Origin: Ruminococcaceae bacterium UBA1036
GTDB taxonomy: Bacteria > Bacillota > Clostridia > Oscillospirales > Acutalibacteraceae
DNA length: 64,000 nucleotides
NCBI GenBank assembly: GCA_002316805.1
Contig: DCEF01000004.1
Location: forward strand, 1 to 64,000
Direction of reading: 5' to 3'
In this document: piece after piece, positions 1-7,321 of the stretch
How positions within the stretch are numbered: the first letter of the stretch is position 1
How the letters are laid out: each line of letters opens with the position of its first letter
The notes under the pieces: generated by a model
Database searches by the model: none
What the model was told of the DNA's origin: nothing
Seen by the model: the letters and a program-made list of their open reading frames with translations, nothing else
Made by a program: the position numbers and the translations under genes

Positions 1-29
1 TCATAATCTGATGCTTCTAAAATTTTCAT
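1..29 (-). CDS. Start of a gene cut by the window edge, possibly glucosamine-6-phosphate deaminase
   Basis: On the minus strand an ATG at position 29 opens a frame reading M-K-I-L-E-A-S-D-Y before the window ends. A GGGAGA Shine-Dalgarno-like stretch lies about 12 bases upstream. NagB proteins commonly begin with a similar M-K-I-x-x-x-x-D-Y sequence, and the gene would follow an N-acetylglucosamine-type PTS in the same direction, where nagB is a natural partner. Nine residues are too few to prove it; the assignment is inference from context. Confidence 0.35.
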
Positions 30-58
30 TTTTCAAAAATATCTCCCATTTTTTATAT

Positions 59-532
59 TTAAACTTGGTAAGTAATTACCACAGTTTTTCCTGCCTCAGC
101 ATGGCCTGTTATAACGTTTAAATCTTTTACATAGTCCATATTAGTAATAATGCAAGGTGATACTGTGCTGTAGCCCTTATTTTTGATAAAGTTTATATCC
201 ATATCCATTAATTTTTGGCCAGCAGCAACATGCTCGCCTTTTTTTACACAGCATGTAAAGCCTTCCCCGTTTAACTCCACAGTATCTATGCCTAAATGCA
301 ATAAAATTTCGGCATGATTATCAGCCTCTATGCAGATTGCGTGAAGTGTACGGGCAATTTGCACAACAGTGCCATCCACTGGAGAAACAACTTCGTTTTT
401 ATCTGGAATAACTGCTACACCATCGCCAAGTACTTTATCAGAAAATACCTTGTCCGGTGTTTCAGTAATCGAAACAGCATTACCGCTAACCGGCGACAGC
501 AACTGAAAATTTTTATGTTTAAAGAGTTTCAT
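59..532 (-). CDS. PTS glucose-family EIIA domain protein
   Basis: A 157-residue single-domain phosphocarrier of the glucose/N-acetylglucosamine PTS family (EIIA-Glc/Crr fold). It accepts phosphate from HPr on the histidine of the motif HAEILLHLGIDTVEL and passes it to the EIIB domain of the membrane permease. The N-terminal S-P-V-S-G-x-A-V-S segment and the V-x-S-P-V-D-G-T-V strand are typical of the family, and the length is normal. It is cytoplasmic and lies 104 bp downstream of the EIICB gene in the same orientation, so it probably supplies the EIIA that the EIICB lacks. The specificity is inferred from the neighbouring permease. Confidence 0.9.
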   Translation of the reverse strand: MKLFKHKNFQLLSPVSGNAVSITETPDKVFSDKVLGDGVAVIPDKNEVVSPVDGTVVQIARTLHAICIEADNHAEILLHLGIDTVELNGEGFTCCVKKGEHVAAGQKLMDMDINFIKNKGYSTVSPCIITNMDYVKDLNVITGHAEAGKTVVITYQV

Positions 533-562
533 TCATACCTCACTTAAAAAATTGTTCTAAAT

Positions 563-605
563 AATAACTGGAATATATAACCTGTACTTATATATTCCAG
601 TTATT
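563..605 (-). repeat. Intercistronic 17-bp perfect inverted repeat
   Basis: Bases 563-579 and 589-605 are exact reverse complements separated by 9 bases, between the EIICB stop and the EIIA start. The stem is AT-rich. The nearest U-rich run in the minus transcript comes more than ten bases later, so it is a weak terminator at best. It may be an mRNA-processing or stabilising hairpin that sets the EIICB:EIIA ratio (inference). Confidence 0.6.
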
Positions 606-636
606 TGAAAACGACTTACAGGTTTATTATTTTAAA

Positions 637-2145
637 TTAAATGTTTAAATGGCGTTTCATAGCATCAACTATAAGTTCCGCCTTAGTACCTACAATAACT
701 TGAGTAACTTGATCACCTGCCTTCAGTATCCCGGAAGCACCGAGCTTTTTAAAAGCATTTTCATCAAGGCTTTTATTGCTCTTAAGTACAAGGCGTATAC
801 GGGTTATACATGAGCTGATATCTTTGATGTTATCTTTACCGCCAAGCAAGTCAATATATTTGGCAGCGATATCGTCAAAATCATGCTTGTCAGTAATCGG
901 TGAGGCATCATCAGTTGACGTTTCTGCCTCACGGCCTGGCGTCTTCAAATCGAATTTCTTGATGAAAAACACAAATAGGAAGAAATATACTACGCTAAAT
1001 GCGAGCCCAACCGGTATAATTAAGCCTGGATTCGTAGCTTTTCCCCAGTTTATGATATAGTCAAACAGGCCTGCCGAGAAAGTAAAGCTGTCGTGGATGT
1101 TGAGCATGTTGCAGATAACAAGTGAAAGTCCTGTAAGTACGCCGTGAATAGCATAAAGGCCAGGCGCCAGGAACATAAACATAAATTCAATTGGTTCAGT
1201 TATTCCGCAGAGGAACGCGGTAAATGCGACGGAGAATAATGCACCGCCGACAGCCGCTTTATTTTTCTTCTTAGCACAAACATACATTGCAAGTGCAGCT
1301 GCAGGCAGAGCAAACATCATAATCGGGAAAAAGCCAGCTGTAAATGTTCCACCATTTGGGTCGCCTGCGAAGAAACGCCACAAGTCGCCTGAAACAATTT
1401 TTCCGGTTGCCGGATCTTTAAAAGATCCAAGGCTAAACCATACGTAGCTATTAATAACATGGTGAAGGCCGAACGGAATCAAAAGGCGGTTTAGGCACCC
1501 ATATACAAACGCACCAATGCCATGACTTGTTGTCATCCATTTTGCCGCCCCATTGAGGCCTTTCTGGAATGTCGGCCAAACTAAGCCAAGGCCGCCACCG
1601 ATAAGGATGGACCAGCCACCAGTGACAATTGGCACAAAACGGCGCCCACCAAAGAACTGCAGCCAGTCTGGCAACACCGTGTCTTTGAATTTGTTATAAC
1701 ACAGTCCTGCAATAATACCTGCAATCATACCGCCAAAACACGACATATCAATATCTGTCAACGTTTTGGGCATTCCGTTTGCAGGAGCAAAAATAGTACC
1801 TACCTGAAGCGCATGGTTAATGGCCTGTGAAGCAGCCGTTAGAACATAATAAGAAACAGCACCTGCAAGGCCTGCTGCGCCATTGCTGTCTTTCGCAATG
1901 CCGATAGCCACACCAATAGCAAAAAGCAATGGCAGATTATTGAAAATCGCATTGCCGGAGTCACCTAACCAGGGAATATTTAACAAGTCGCTTTGGCCAA
2001 GCCGAAGCAAGATACCTGCAATTGGCAGCACAGCAATTGGCAGCATAAGGGATTTGCCAAGCGTCTGAAAAGCAGAAAGCACACGCGAGTTGCCCGAATG
2101 TTTATTATTTTGAGTAGCTGGTTCTATGCTCTTTTCAGTTTCCAT
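637..2145 (-). CDS. nagE: PTS EIICB permease, N-acetylglucosamine type
   Basis: A 502-residue membrane permease that takes up and phosphorylates a hexose, probably N-acetylglucosamine. The first ~390 residues are the polytopic EIIC domain with the glucose-superfamily sugar-binding segment ITEPIEF. The stretch HHVINSYVWF followed by GDLWRFFAGDPNGG resembles NagE rather than PtsG. The last ~80 residues form EIIB, with the phosphorylated cysteine in SSCITRIRLVL. No EIIA domain is fused; a separate EIIA gene follows. The start has a good ribosome binding site (AGGAGG) directly upstream. It is probably co-transcribed with the antiterminator gene 23 bp upstream and controlled by it. Confidence 0.85.
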   Translation of the reverse strand: METEKSIEPATQNNKHSGNSRVLSAFQTLGKSLMLPIAVLPIAGILLRLGQSDLLNIPWLGDSGNAIFNNLPLLFAIGVAIGIAKDSNGAAGLAGAVSYYVLTAASQAINHALQVGTIFAPANGMPKTLTDIDMSCFGGMIAGIIAGLCYNKFKDTVLPDWLQFFGGRRFVPIVTGGWSILIGGGLGLVWPTFQKGLNGAAKWMTTSHGIGAFVYGCLNRLLIPFGLHHVINSYVWFSLGSFKDPATGKIVSGDLWRFFAGDPNGGTFTAGFFPIMMFALPAAALAMYVCAKKKNKAAVGGALFSVAFTAFLCGITEPIEFMFMFLAPGLYAIHGVLTGLSLVICNMLNIHDSFTFSAGLFDYIINWGKATNPGLIIPVGLAFSVVYFFLFVFFIKKFDLKTPGREAETSTDDASPITDKHDFDDIAAKYIDLLGGKDNIKDISSCITRIRLVLKSNKSLDENAFKKLGASGILKAGDQVTQVIVGTKAELIVDAMKRHLNI

Positions 2146-2168
2146 ATAAATTCCTCCTAATATTTAAT

Positions 2169-2996
2169 TTACAGTTGAGTTAACTTATAGACATCTAACG
2201 CCAAAAGCGAAATATAATCTTCATTTAAAGTTATATCAAGCTCATTATTGACATATTCAGCAATCTTTTGGGCAAAGCACCATTCACGCGGTATACAGCA
2301 GCATATCTGGCCTTTTAGTTTTGTGTGAATAGTTTTTTTTGCTATGGCATCTTTAATAAGCTGGCTAATGGAAAGAATAAAATCCGCTGTTGCATAATTT
2401 AGTGTAGCAGCGTTTTTACCCGCATATTTAAACGCCTTCTGTGAAACCTCGTTTATAATTCTCATGTTTTTCATGACAGTATCTATATGCTTATTTTTAC
2501 GTGCTGCATAAATATGCATAGCAATAAAGCTTGTTTCTTCTATTCCTACTTCAACATTAAGCTGCTCTTTAATAATCTCGGCAGCTATCTGAGCCACAGC
2601 ATATTCCTGTTGACAAAGTACAGAAACTTCCATAATATATGGGTTCTTAATTGGAAGGCTCATTTGCAGGCGTTCAACTGCAAAAGTAAGGTGGTCAATT
2701 AAAGCCTTATAAAAATTTTCATTTTTAAAATTCAGCGTTGCTTCTGCAACATTTACTATCTTATACGTTACAGCTTCCATTTTCTCGTGCTCGGTGCCAA
2801 ATTTTTCAAGCTTATTTATATTCTGGCCGCTGTCAAGGATATAAAATACTTTTTGATACTTTTCACCATCCTTGATTTTATCACCCTTGCTTTTTCCATA
2901 ACCAATTCCCTTGCTCATCAAAACGACTTGATTTCCACTGAAACTCTGCGCTAAAACTGAATTGTTATTCAAAACTTTAATTATTTTATAATTCAT
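2169..2996 (-). CDS. BglG/LicT-family transcription antiterminator
   Basis: A 275-residue RNA-binding regulator. Residues 1-55 are the CAT RNA-binding domain (KVLNNNSVLA, SKGIGYGKSKGD), followed by two PTS regulation domains. PRD1 keeps recognisable histidines (LIDHLTFAVERL and FIAMHIYAARK). PRD2 looks degenerate: where family members usually have a histidine in an E-x-x-Y-L-x-x-H-I motif, this protein reads EDYISLLALDVYKL. It probably binds the RAT hairpin in its own leader and lets RNA polymerase pass the overlapping terminator, controlling the operon together with the downstream EIICB. The loss of PRD2 histidines suggests that phosphorylation control differs from B. subtilis LicT (inference). 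Confidence 0.88.
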   Translation of the reverse strand: MNYKIIKVLNNNSVLAQSFSGNQVVLMSKGIGYGKSKGDKIKDGEKYQKVFYILDSGQNINKLEKFGTEHEKMEAVTYKIVNVAEATLNFKNENFYKALIDHLTFAVERLQMSLPIKNPYIMEVSVLCQQEYAVAQIAAEIIKEQLNVEVGIEETSFIAMHIYAARKNKHIDTVMKNMRIINEVSQKAFKYAGKNAATLNYATADFILSISQLIKDAIAKKTIHTKLKGQICCCIPREWCFAQKIAEYVNNELDITLNEDYISLLALDVYKLTQL

Positions 2997-3070
2997 ACCG
3001 CAAATACATTCCCCCCATTAACAACTCTTTAGTTACATGGGTCCCTATTCATAAATCACCTTCTCAAGAC

Positions 3071-3126
3071 AAAAAAACAGACATGAAACACTTTCCCCAT
3101 TTTGTGGGAATAGATGTTCATGCCTG
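3071..3126 (-). terminator. Leader terminator of the PTS operon
   Basis: In the minus transcript the stem CAGGCATGAACA pairs with TGTTTCATGTCTG and is followed by seven U residues (the A run at 3071-3077 on the plus strand). The 5' arm overlaps the 3' half of the RAT, the arrangement used by LicT/SacT/BglG systems. Confidence 0.85.
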
Positions 3127-3147
3127 ATCGAATCAGTAACACGCACT
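3120..3147 (-). promoter_or_regulatory. RAT (ribonucleic antiterminator) site
   Basis: The minus-strand sequence GTGTTACTGATTCGATCAGG matches the shape of LicT/SacT-type RAT sites (G-T-x-T-T-A-C-T-G ... C-A-G-G-C). It lies between the promoter and the overlapping terminator and upstream of the antiterminator gene. Binding of the regulator here should stop terminator formation. Confidence 0.85.
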
Positions 3148-3172
3148 GAAATTTAATTTTTACAACACATTT

Positions 3173-3200
3173 ATTATACTCTAAAGGACTATTTTGTCAA
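3173..3200 (-). promoter_or_regulatory. Sigma-A promoter of the PTS operon
   Basis: On the minus strand TTGACA (3195-3200) and TATAAT (3173-3178) are separated by 16 bp. Both hexamers are perfect consensus. Transcription would start just before the RAT. Confidence 0.85.
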
Positions 3201-3644
3201 TACCAAATAAAAAAATAATCTATAACCACAAATCTATGCTTAATTTTACAAGAAACATATAATAAAAATATATTTTACACTTTACAAAATAAAGCTGGCA
3301 GCAAGTCCTAATCGTTTTTGATAGAGATTCCATGTAATTATTTAAATTAGGCTTTTTCAAGTTGTGGCATTTCATTTTAGCAAATCAAATTTTGCCCTGA
3401 TATATCTGCAGAGTGGGCTCAAGAATTTTCAGCTTTAATGTGCTAATAAATTGCTGCTTTTTCTTGTGTGCCCCTCTCGATTTAGTGGACAGTAAAAAGT
3501 GGGAAAACGAATCAATCATAGTATTTCATGCAATTTTGCTTTTCACCTTGGCAATATGTGCCTGTGAAAGCATTTGGAGACATCCAATCTTCTCTCCGCA
3601 CTTATTTTACCATAAATCAGCATCAATGCGGCTTTTCAGTTTGT
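3201..3644. other. Intergenic stretch without a convincing gene
   Basis: About 440 bp between the PTS promoter and a small ORF after metI. The forward frames that stay open here (for example 3413-3829) have no ribosome binding site, a composition rich in C, F and W and no family resemblance. The minus strand is broken by stops. I see no RNA gene. It may contain decayed sequence. Confidence 0.5.
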
Positions 3645-3752
3645 TTAGCAAACAATACATATGCCCTCCTGCACTACGCTTTCGGCAAGCGACTTTTTGG
3701 CCATTTTGTAAAATCCTTCACTGCCTGTCTGGAGGCTGTATTCGTCGAACAT
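3645..3752 (-). CDS. Small ORF (35 residues) after metI
   Basis: A 35-codon frame starting with ATG at 3752 and ending TAA, 68 bp after the metI stop on the same strand. It is preceded by a strong ribosome binding site (GGAGG, about 6 bases before ATG). The peptide is mixed in composition, ends in C-I-V-C and contains KMAKKSLAES. I do not recognise it. It could be a small accessory protein of the transporter operon or the 5' stub of a lost gene. The ribosome binding site is the main evidence. Confidence 0.4.
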   Translation of the reverse strand: MFDEYSLQTGSEGFYKMAKKSLAESVVQEGICIVC

Positions 3753-3820
3753 TTAAATCCTCCGTCCATTCAGTTAATTTTAGCGTGAAAGTGTGCTGGC
3801 CAAATGTTGGCATATTCGTT

Positions 3821-4456
3821 TTAAAGTGAAAAGTCATACAGTTTATTGCCAATATACTGTATCAGTTGAACAAACACAATGAGAACAAGGCTTGTGACAA
3901 TAAGGTAATCTATGCGGTATTCCTGATAACCATAGCGTATAGCTACGTCACCGAGGCCGCCTGCGCCGAGCGCACCGCCCATGGCTGAATATCCTACAAG
4001 ATTTATTACAGTAAGCGTTATGCCGGCAAGGACGGACGGCACGGACTCTTTCATATAAACCCGGAAGATAATCTGTGCATCGGAAGCGCCGAAAGACTTT
4101 GCAGCCTCGATAACGCCGGGGTCTACTGAACGCAGGGCAGACTCCATAACACGCGCTACAAATGGGATGGCTGAGACTGTCAAAGGCACTATTGCGGCAG
4201 TTGTCCCTATTGCGCGCCCTGCCACAAGGCGTGTGAACGGTATGATTATAATCATTAAAATGATAAAGGGAAAGCTACGGAAAACATTCACAAGAAAATC
4301 AAGCACACCATAGACGGCTTTATTTGGGTGCAGGCCGTCCTTTGCGGTGATTGTAAGTATTACGGCAGGAATAAATCCTATGACAACAGACAGCAGTGTG
4401 GATATGCCGACCATATACAGTGTTTCACCAAGTGCCTGAAGAATCGTGCCCATCAT
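3821..4456 (-). CDS. metI: Methionine ABC transporter permease MetI
   Basis: A 211-residue inner-membrane permease with about five hydrophobic segments. The binding-protein-dependent transport loop reads EAAKSFGASDAQIIFRVYMKES, the coupling-helix motif that contacts the ATPase. Size and sequence (AMGGALGAGGLGDVAIRYGYQEY) are characteristic of MetI, which imports methionine together with MetN and MetQ. The gene begins 1 bp after the metN stop, so the two are almost certainly translationally coupled. Confidence 0.93.
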   Translation of the reverse strand: MMGTILQALGETLYMVGISTLLSVVIGFIPAVILTITAKDGLHPNKAVYGVLDFLVNVFRSFPFIILMIIIIPFTRLVAGRAIGTTAAIVPLTVSAIPFVARVMESALRSVDPGVIEAAKSFGASDAQIIFRVYMKESVPSVLAGITLTVINLVGYSAMGGALGAGGLGDVAIRYGYQEYRIDYLIVTSLVLIVFVQLIQYIGNKLYDFSL

Positions 4457-4457
4457 T

Positions 4458-5426
4458 TTATTTCAAGACCTCCCATAAGACTTTTTGCTGGTTGAGGTAT
4501 TCGGTTACACGGTTTTTGTCTTTTTCCTTAATATTTATTACAAGGCTCCCCATTACGTCGCTCCTGAAATTTTCGATCTTTCCCCATACAATGGAAAAAT
4601 CAATGCCAAGATTTCGTGCAAGGCGTGTTATGACTGGATCGGCCGCGTGCTCGTCTGTAAAGAAAAGCTGGATATTTATGTCAGTTTTTGGCAGAACGTC
4701 AGGCATGCCGCCGAGGAACTGCTTTATATCATCATTTGGCATCACAAACAGATGCTCCGGTTTCCCTTCAGCCACAATGTGGCCATCTTTGATAAACGCA
4801 ACACGGCTGCATATTTGCTTTACCACTTCCATTTGGTGTGTAACAATGACTATTGTTATGCCCATTTCACTGTTGATGCGCGATAACAGGGAGAGAATAT
4901 CTTTTGTTGTCTGCGGGTCAAGGGCAGAAGTCGCCTCGTCGCAAAGCAGGACCTTTGGGTCAAGCACAAGTGCCCGCGCAATGGCGACGCGCTGTTTCTG
5001 ACCACCGCTTAATTCTGATGGCTTTGAGCGGATTTTATCTGTAAGCCCCACAAGTTTAAGAAGGTTCATTACTTTTTTTTTGCTTTCGGGGCTGCTTTTC
5101 TTTGCGCCCCAAAACTGCAAAGGAAGAGCGACATTATCATATACGTTATTGCGCTTTAAAAGGTTGAAATTCTGAAAGATAACGCCGATTTGTTTTCTGA
5201 AAGCACGAAGGCCTTTGCCGCTTATGCCTGATATTTCTTTTCCCATAACTTCAAGGGAACCGCTGTCATATGTTTCAAGGCCGTCTATGCAGCGCAGAAG
5301 TGTAGACTTTCCGGCCCCGCTCTGCCCGATTATCCCATAGATTTCGCCATCGTCTATGTGGAGCGATACGTCTTTCAAAATTTCCGTTTCACCGAATTTT
5401 TTGCAGAGGTTTTTAATCTCAATCAC
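4458..5426 (-). CDS. metN: Methionine ABC transporter ATP-binding protein MetN
   Basis: A 322-residue ATPase: Walker A GQSGAGKST at residues 34-42, signature LSGGQKQR near 140, Walker B VLLCDEATSAL near 160, and a C-terminal ~80-residue NIL domain that in MetN binds methionine and inhibits transport. It powers uptake through MetI. The start is GTG, with GGGAGG about 9 bases upstream. The last codon of a 27-residue ORF upstream overlaps this start as GTGA, which suggests coupled translation. Confidence 0.94.
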   Translation of the reverse strand: MIEIKNLCKKFGETEILKDVSLHIDDGEIYGIIGQSGAGKSTLLRCIDGLETYDSGSLEVMGKEISGISGKGLRAFRKQIGVIFQNFNLLKRNNVYDNVALPLQFWGAKKSSPESKKKVMNLLKLVGLTDKIRSKPSELSGGQKQRVAIARALVLDPKVLLCDEATSALDPQTTKDILSLLSRINSEMGITIVIVTHQMEVVKQICSRVAFIKDGHIVAEGKPEHLFVMPNDDIKQFLGGMPDVLPKTDINIQLFFTDEHAADPVITRLARNLGIDFSIVWGKIENFRSDVMGSLVINIKEKDKNRVTEYLNQQKVLWEVLK

Positions 5427-5506
5427 TCTGGCTGCCTCCCTGATGTAGCTTTTAAACTATGGGCTTCCTCTGAGAATTCTCCGCATAACGGATAAATAGT
5501 TTCCAT
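5423..5506 (-). CDS. Small ORF (27 residues) overlapping the metN start
   Basis: It lies in the 124-bp gap between metQ and metN. An ATG at 5506 follows AAAGGTGGGAAA and opens a 27-codon frame (METIYPLCGEFSEEA...) whose TGA overlaps the GTG start of metN by four bases (GTGA). A start site plus a stop-start overlap is what a coupling or leader ORF would look like. I do not recognise the peptide, and it may only be a translation-delivery device for metN. Confidence 0.4.
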   Translation of the reverse strand: METIYPLCGEFSEEAHSLKATSGRQPE

Positions 5507-5550
5507 TTTCCCACCTTTGCTGTATCCTGCACAGAGATATGAGGGATAGC

Positions 5551-6447
5551 CTAAAATGCAGGTATTACAGCCCCTTTATAATTTTTTTCTATATATTCTT
5601 TTGCTGCCTTTGATGTTATCGCAGTTTTGAGGGCTTTTGTTTTTTCTGTGTTTTCATTTCCCTTTTTTACAACAAGGTCATTAAAATATTGGCTGCTGTT
5701 TTTTGAAGACGAGCTTTCTTTTATAATGGCGTCTTTTGTAGGGTTGAATTTTGCCTGAAGCGCATAATTGCTGTTTATTACGGCAGCATTGACATCGTCG
5801 AGTGTCCTTGCAAGGTTGGCGGCATCGACTTCCATAATCTTAAATTTATGCGGATTCTCGGTTATGTCTTTTGATGTTAGCATTGAAGAGCTGTCAACTT
5901 TGAAAAGGCCGTTTTCAGCAAGAAGGCGTATTGCACGTGATTCGTTGGAGCTGTCGTTTGGCACAGCAATGGTGGAGCCGTCTTTAAGTTCAGGAAGTGA
6001 TTTAACTGTCTTTGAGTAAAGCCCCATAGGCTCAAGATGGACGGCCGCTACAGAAACAAGATGAAGGTTCTGCTTTTTGTTGGCTTCGGCAAGATAATTC
6101 GTTGTCTGGTAGTAATTTGCATCGATATCACCGCTCGAAAGGGCTGTATTTGGCTGGACATAATCGTTGAATTCGACGACTTTTACCTTCCAGCCTGCTT
6201 TTTCCATTTCGGGTTTAACAACGTTATTCACTATTTCACCATGAGGAATCGGTGTAACACCTATTGAAACCGTGTTGTCGTTGCCCTGCGGTTTTGGAAT
6301 GGACGCGTAGTCCTGCTCAGAGACGGAAACGGCAGTGGACGGAGCTGCTGTGCTGGAAGGAGAAGCAGCACCGGAGCTACCGCATCCGGCGAGCCCGGTG
6401 GCAAGCACACCGCACAGTAATGCAAGAAAGAAGTTTTTGAATTTCAT
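5551..6447 (-). CDS. metQ: Methionine-binding lipoprotein MetQ (NlpA family)
   Basis: A 298-residue substrate-binding lipoprotein. The signal peptide ends in the lipobox L-A-G-C, with Cys22 as the lipidated residue, followed by an S/A/P-rich linker to about residue 50. The NlpA/MetQ signature is clear: VSIGVTPIPHGEIVN, then EFNDYVQPN, LSSGDIDANYYQT, and AAVHLEPMGLYS. It catches methionine (possibly D-Met or methionine sulfoxide too) at the outer membrane face and hands it to MetI-MetN. It is first in the operon, behind a long leader containing a small Met/Cys-rich ORF and a strong terminator. Confidence 0.93.
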   Translation of the reverse strand: MKFKNFFLALLCGVLATGLAGCGSSGAASPSSTAAPSTAVSVSEQDYASIPKPQGNDNTVSIGVTPIPHGEIVNNVVKPEMEKAGWKVKVVEFNDYVQPNTALSSGDIDANYYQTTNYLAEANKKQNLHLVSVAAVHLEPMGLYSKTVKSLPELKDGSTIAVPNDSSNESRAIRLLAENGLFKVDSSSMLTSKDITENPHKFKIMEVDAANLARTLDDVNAAVINSNYALQAKFNPTKDAIIKESSSSKNSSQYFNDLVVKKGNENTEKTKALKTAITSKAAKEYIEKNYKGAVIPAF

Positions 6448-6520
6448 AGTTATTCCTCCACTCTCTTTATTATAATAAGATGAACAGGGTTTTCAAGGCG
6501 CTATGTTATTTTAGCTGCTG

Positions 6521-6560
6521 TTAAAAAGTCCGGTCAGCCTGTTTTGGCCGACCGGACTTT
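6521..6560 (-). terminator. Leader terminator upstream of metQ
   Basis: In the minus transcript AAAGUCCGGUCGGCC pairs with GGCUGACCGGACUUU (15 bp with one G-U) around a 6-base loop and runs straight into UUUUU. It sits between the leader ORF and metQ, so it must be bypassed for metQ expression: an attenuator by position. Confidence 0.85.
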
Positions 6561-6602
6561 GCGTTTGTATGTAGAGACAAACCCATAAAAGTCATGCGTA
6601 AG

Positions 6603-6707
6603 TCATGACGGCAAAATGTGTCGGCTGTATTCCATTTTAGGCATGAAGCGGCACATTATGCACATCAGTGATTCTATTGTGGAATTGCCGAGAAAAACCT
6701 TTTTCAT
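6603..6707 (-). CDS. Candidate Met/Cys leader peptide for metQNI
   Basis: A 34-codon frame on the minus strand from ATG (6707) to TGA (6603), with AGGAG nine bases before the start. The middle reads L-M-C-I-M-C-R-F-M-P-K-M, so four methionines and two cysteines fall within eleven residues. It sits between a promoter-like sequence (6769-6795) and the terminator at 6521-6560, upstream of the methionine uptake operon. This is the arrangement of an amino-acid attenuator, where ribosome stalling on scarce codons prevents termination. No T-box or SAM riboswitch is visible in this leader. The function is inference. Confidence 0.6.
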   Translation of the reverse strand: MKKVFLGNSTIESLMCIMCRFMPKMEYSRHILPS

Positions 6708-6768
6708 GGCTTCAGTCTCCTGACTTTAACAGCTAAAAATATAGTAAATATATATTATTGATAGTAAG

Positions 6769-6795
6769 GATATACCACTATGCTAAAAAAGTCAA
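6769..6795 (-). promoter_or_regulatory. Probable promoter of the met operon leader
   Basis: On the minus strand TTGACT (6790-6795) is followed after 15 bp by TATATC (6769-6774), with a TG two bases upstream as in extended -10 promoters. The short spacer weakens it, but it is well placed about 60 bases before the leader ORF. Confidence 0.45.
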
Positions 6796-7078
6796 TGCCT
6801 TTTTGCCGTTTTTTAATTTGATGTGATTTAAAATTACGCAATAATTCTATTATAAATATTGGGAAATCACAATGCAACGAATTAAAGCAAAAAAATATCA
6901 TACTTTATTTAAATAAGATGTAATATAATTATTTCAGTTTGATCTACAAATAAATGAATTATATTAAAATGATGATGCAAAAGTTTAACCAGTTGGCAAA
7001 TTTAATAGCCAATTTCCCTATTATAAAACGTCTTTCTACCTTTAATTATGATTAAAACACTGAATATTCTTGCAAGGC
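6796..7078. other. AT-rich intergenic region
   Basis: About 280 bp of strongly AT-rich DNA between the divergent met and peptide-transport operons. I see no ORF with a ribosome binding site and no tRNA or known riboswitch. Confidence 0.5.
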
Positions 7079-7106
7079 TTGAAATTATGGCTGAATATAT
7101 TATAAT
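7079..7106 (+). promoter_or_regulatory. Promoter of the peptide transport operon
   Basis: TTGAAA (7079-7084), a 16-bp spacer and TATAAT (7101-7106). The message would have a leader of roughly 210 bases. In that leader AGGCAC (7164-7169) can pair with GTGCCT (7225-7230), enclosing GGCT-rich repeats, but I recognise no known riboswitch there. Confidence 0.6.
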
Positions 7107-7321
7107 ACATTATAATGTTTATTGCTAAAACAGCTTAAAGTGCTAAATATAAAAAGCGAACCAAGGCACAAGGCTTTAGGCTGTGTGTAAAAAGGCTAAA
7201 AGCACATTGGCTTTGTATGTGTAGGTGCCTAATAGAATTTTATCACAGCGGTAAACAGTGTTTAGTATTTATACAGTAAAAACGGTGAAAGAAAACGGAT
7301 GAAAGAGGATTGAGCAGAATT

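Noticed and set aside
3413..3829. 138-residue forward ORF and an 86-residue ORF inside it
   Set aside because: No ribosome binding site, odd Cys/Phe/Trp-rich composition, and overlap with the end of metI and a better-supported small ORF on the minus strand.
6660..6720. Resemblance to a SAM-I riboswitch in the metQ leader (GGAG-ACTG-AAGCC-ATGAA ... CGGCAA)
   Set aside because: The fragments are in roughly the right order, but there is an insert of about 12 bases, no P1 stem, no kink-turn and no conserved AxxGAGGG start. The same bases form a ribosome binding site and start codon.
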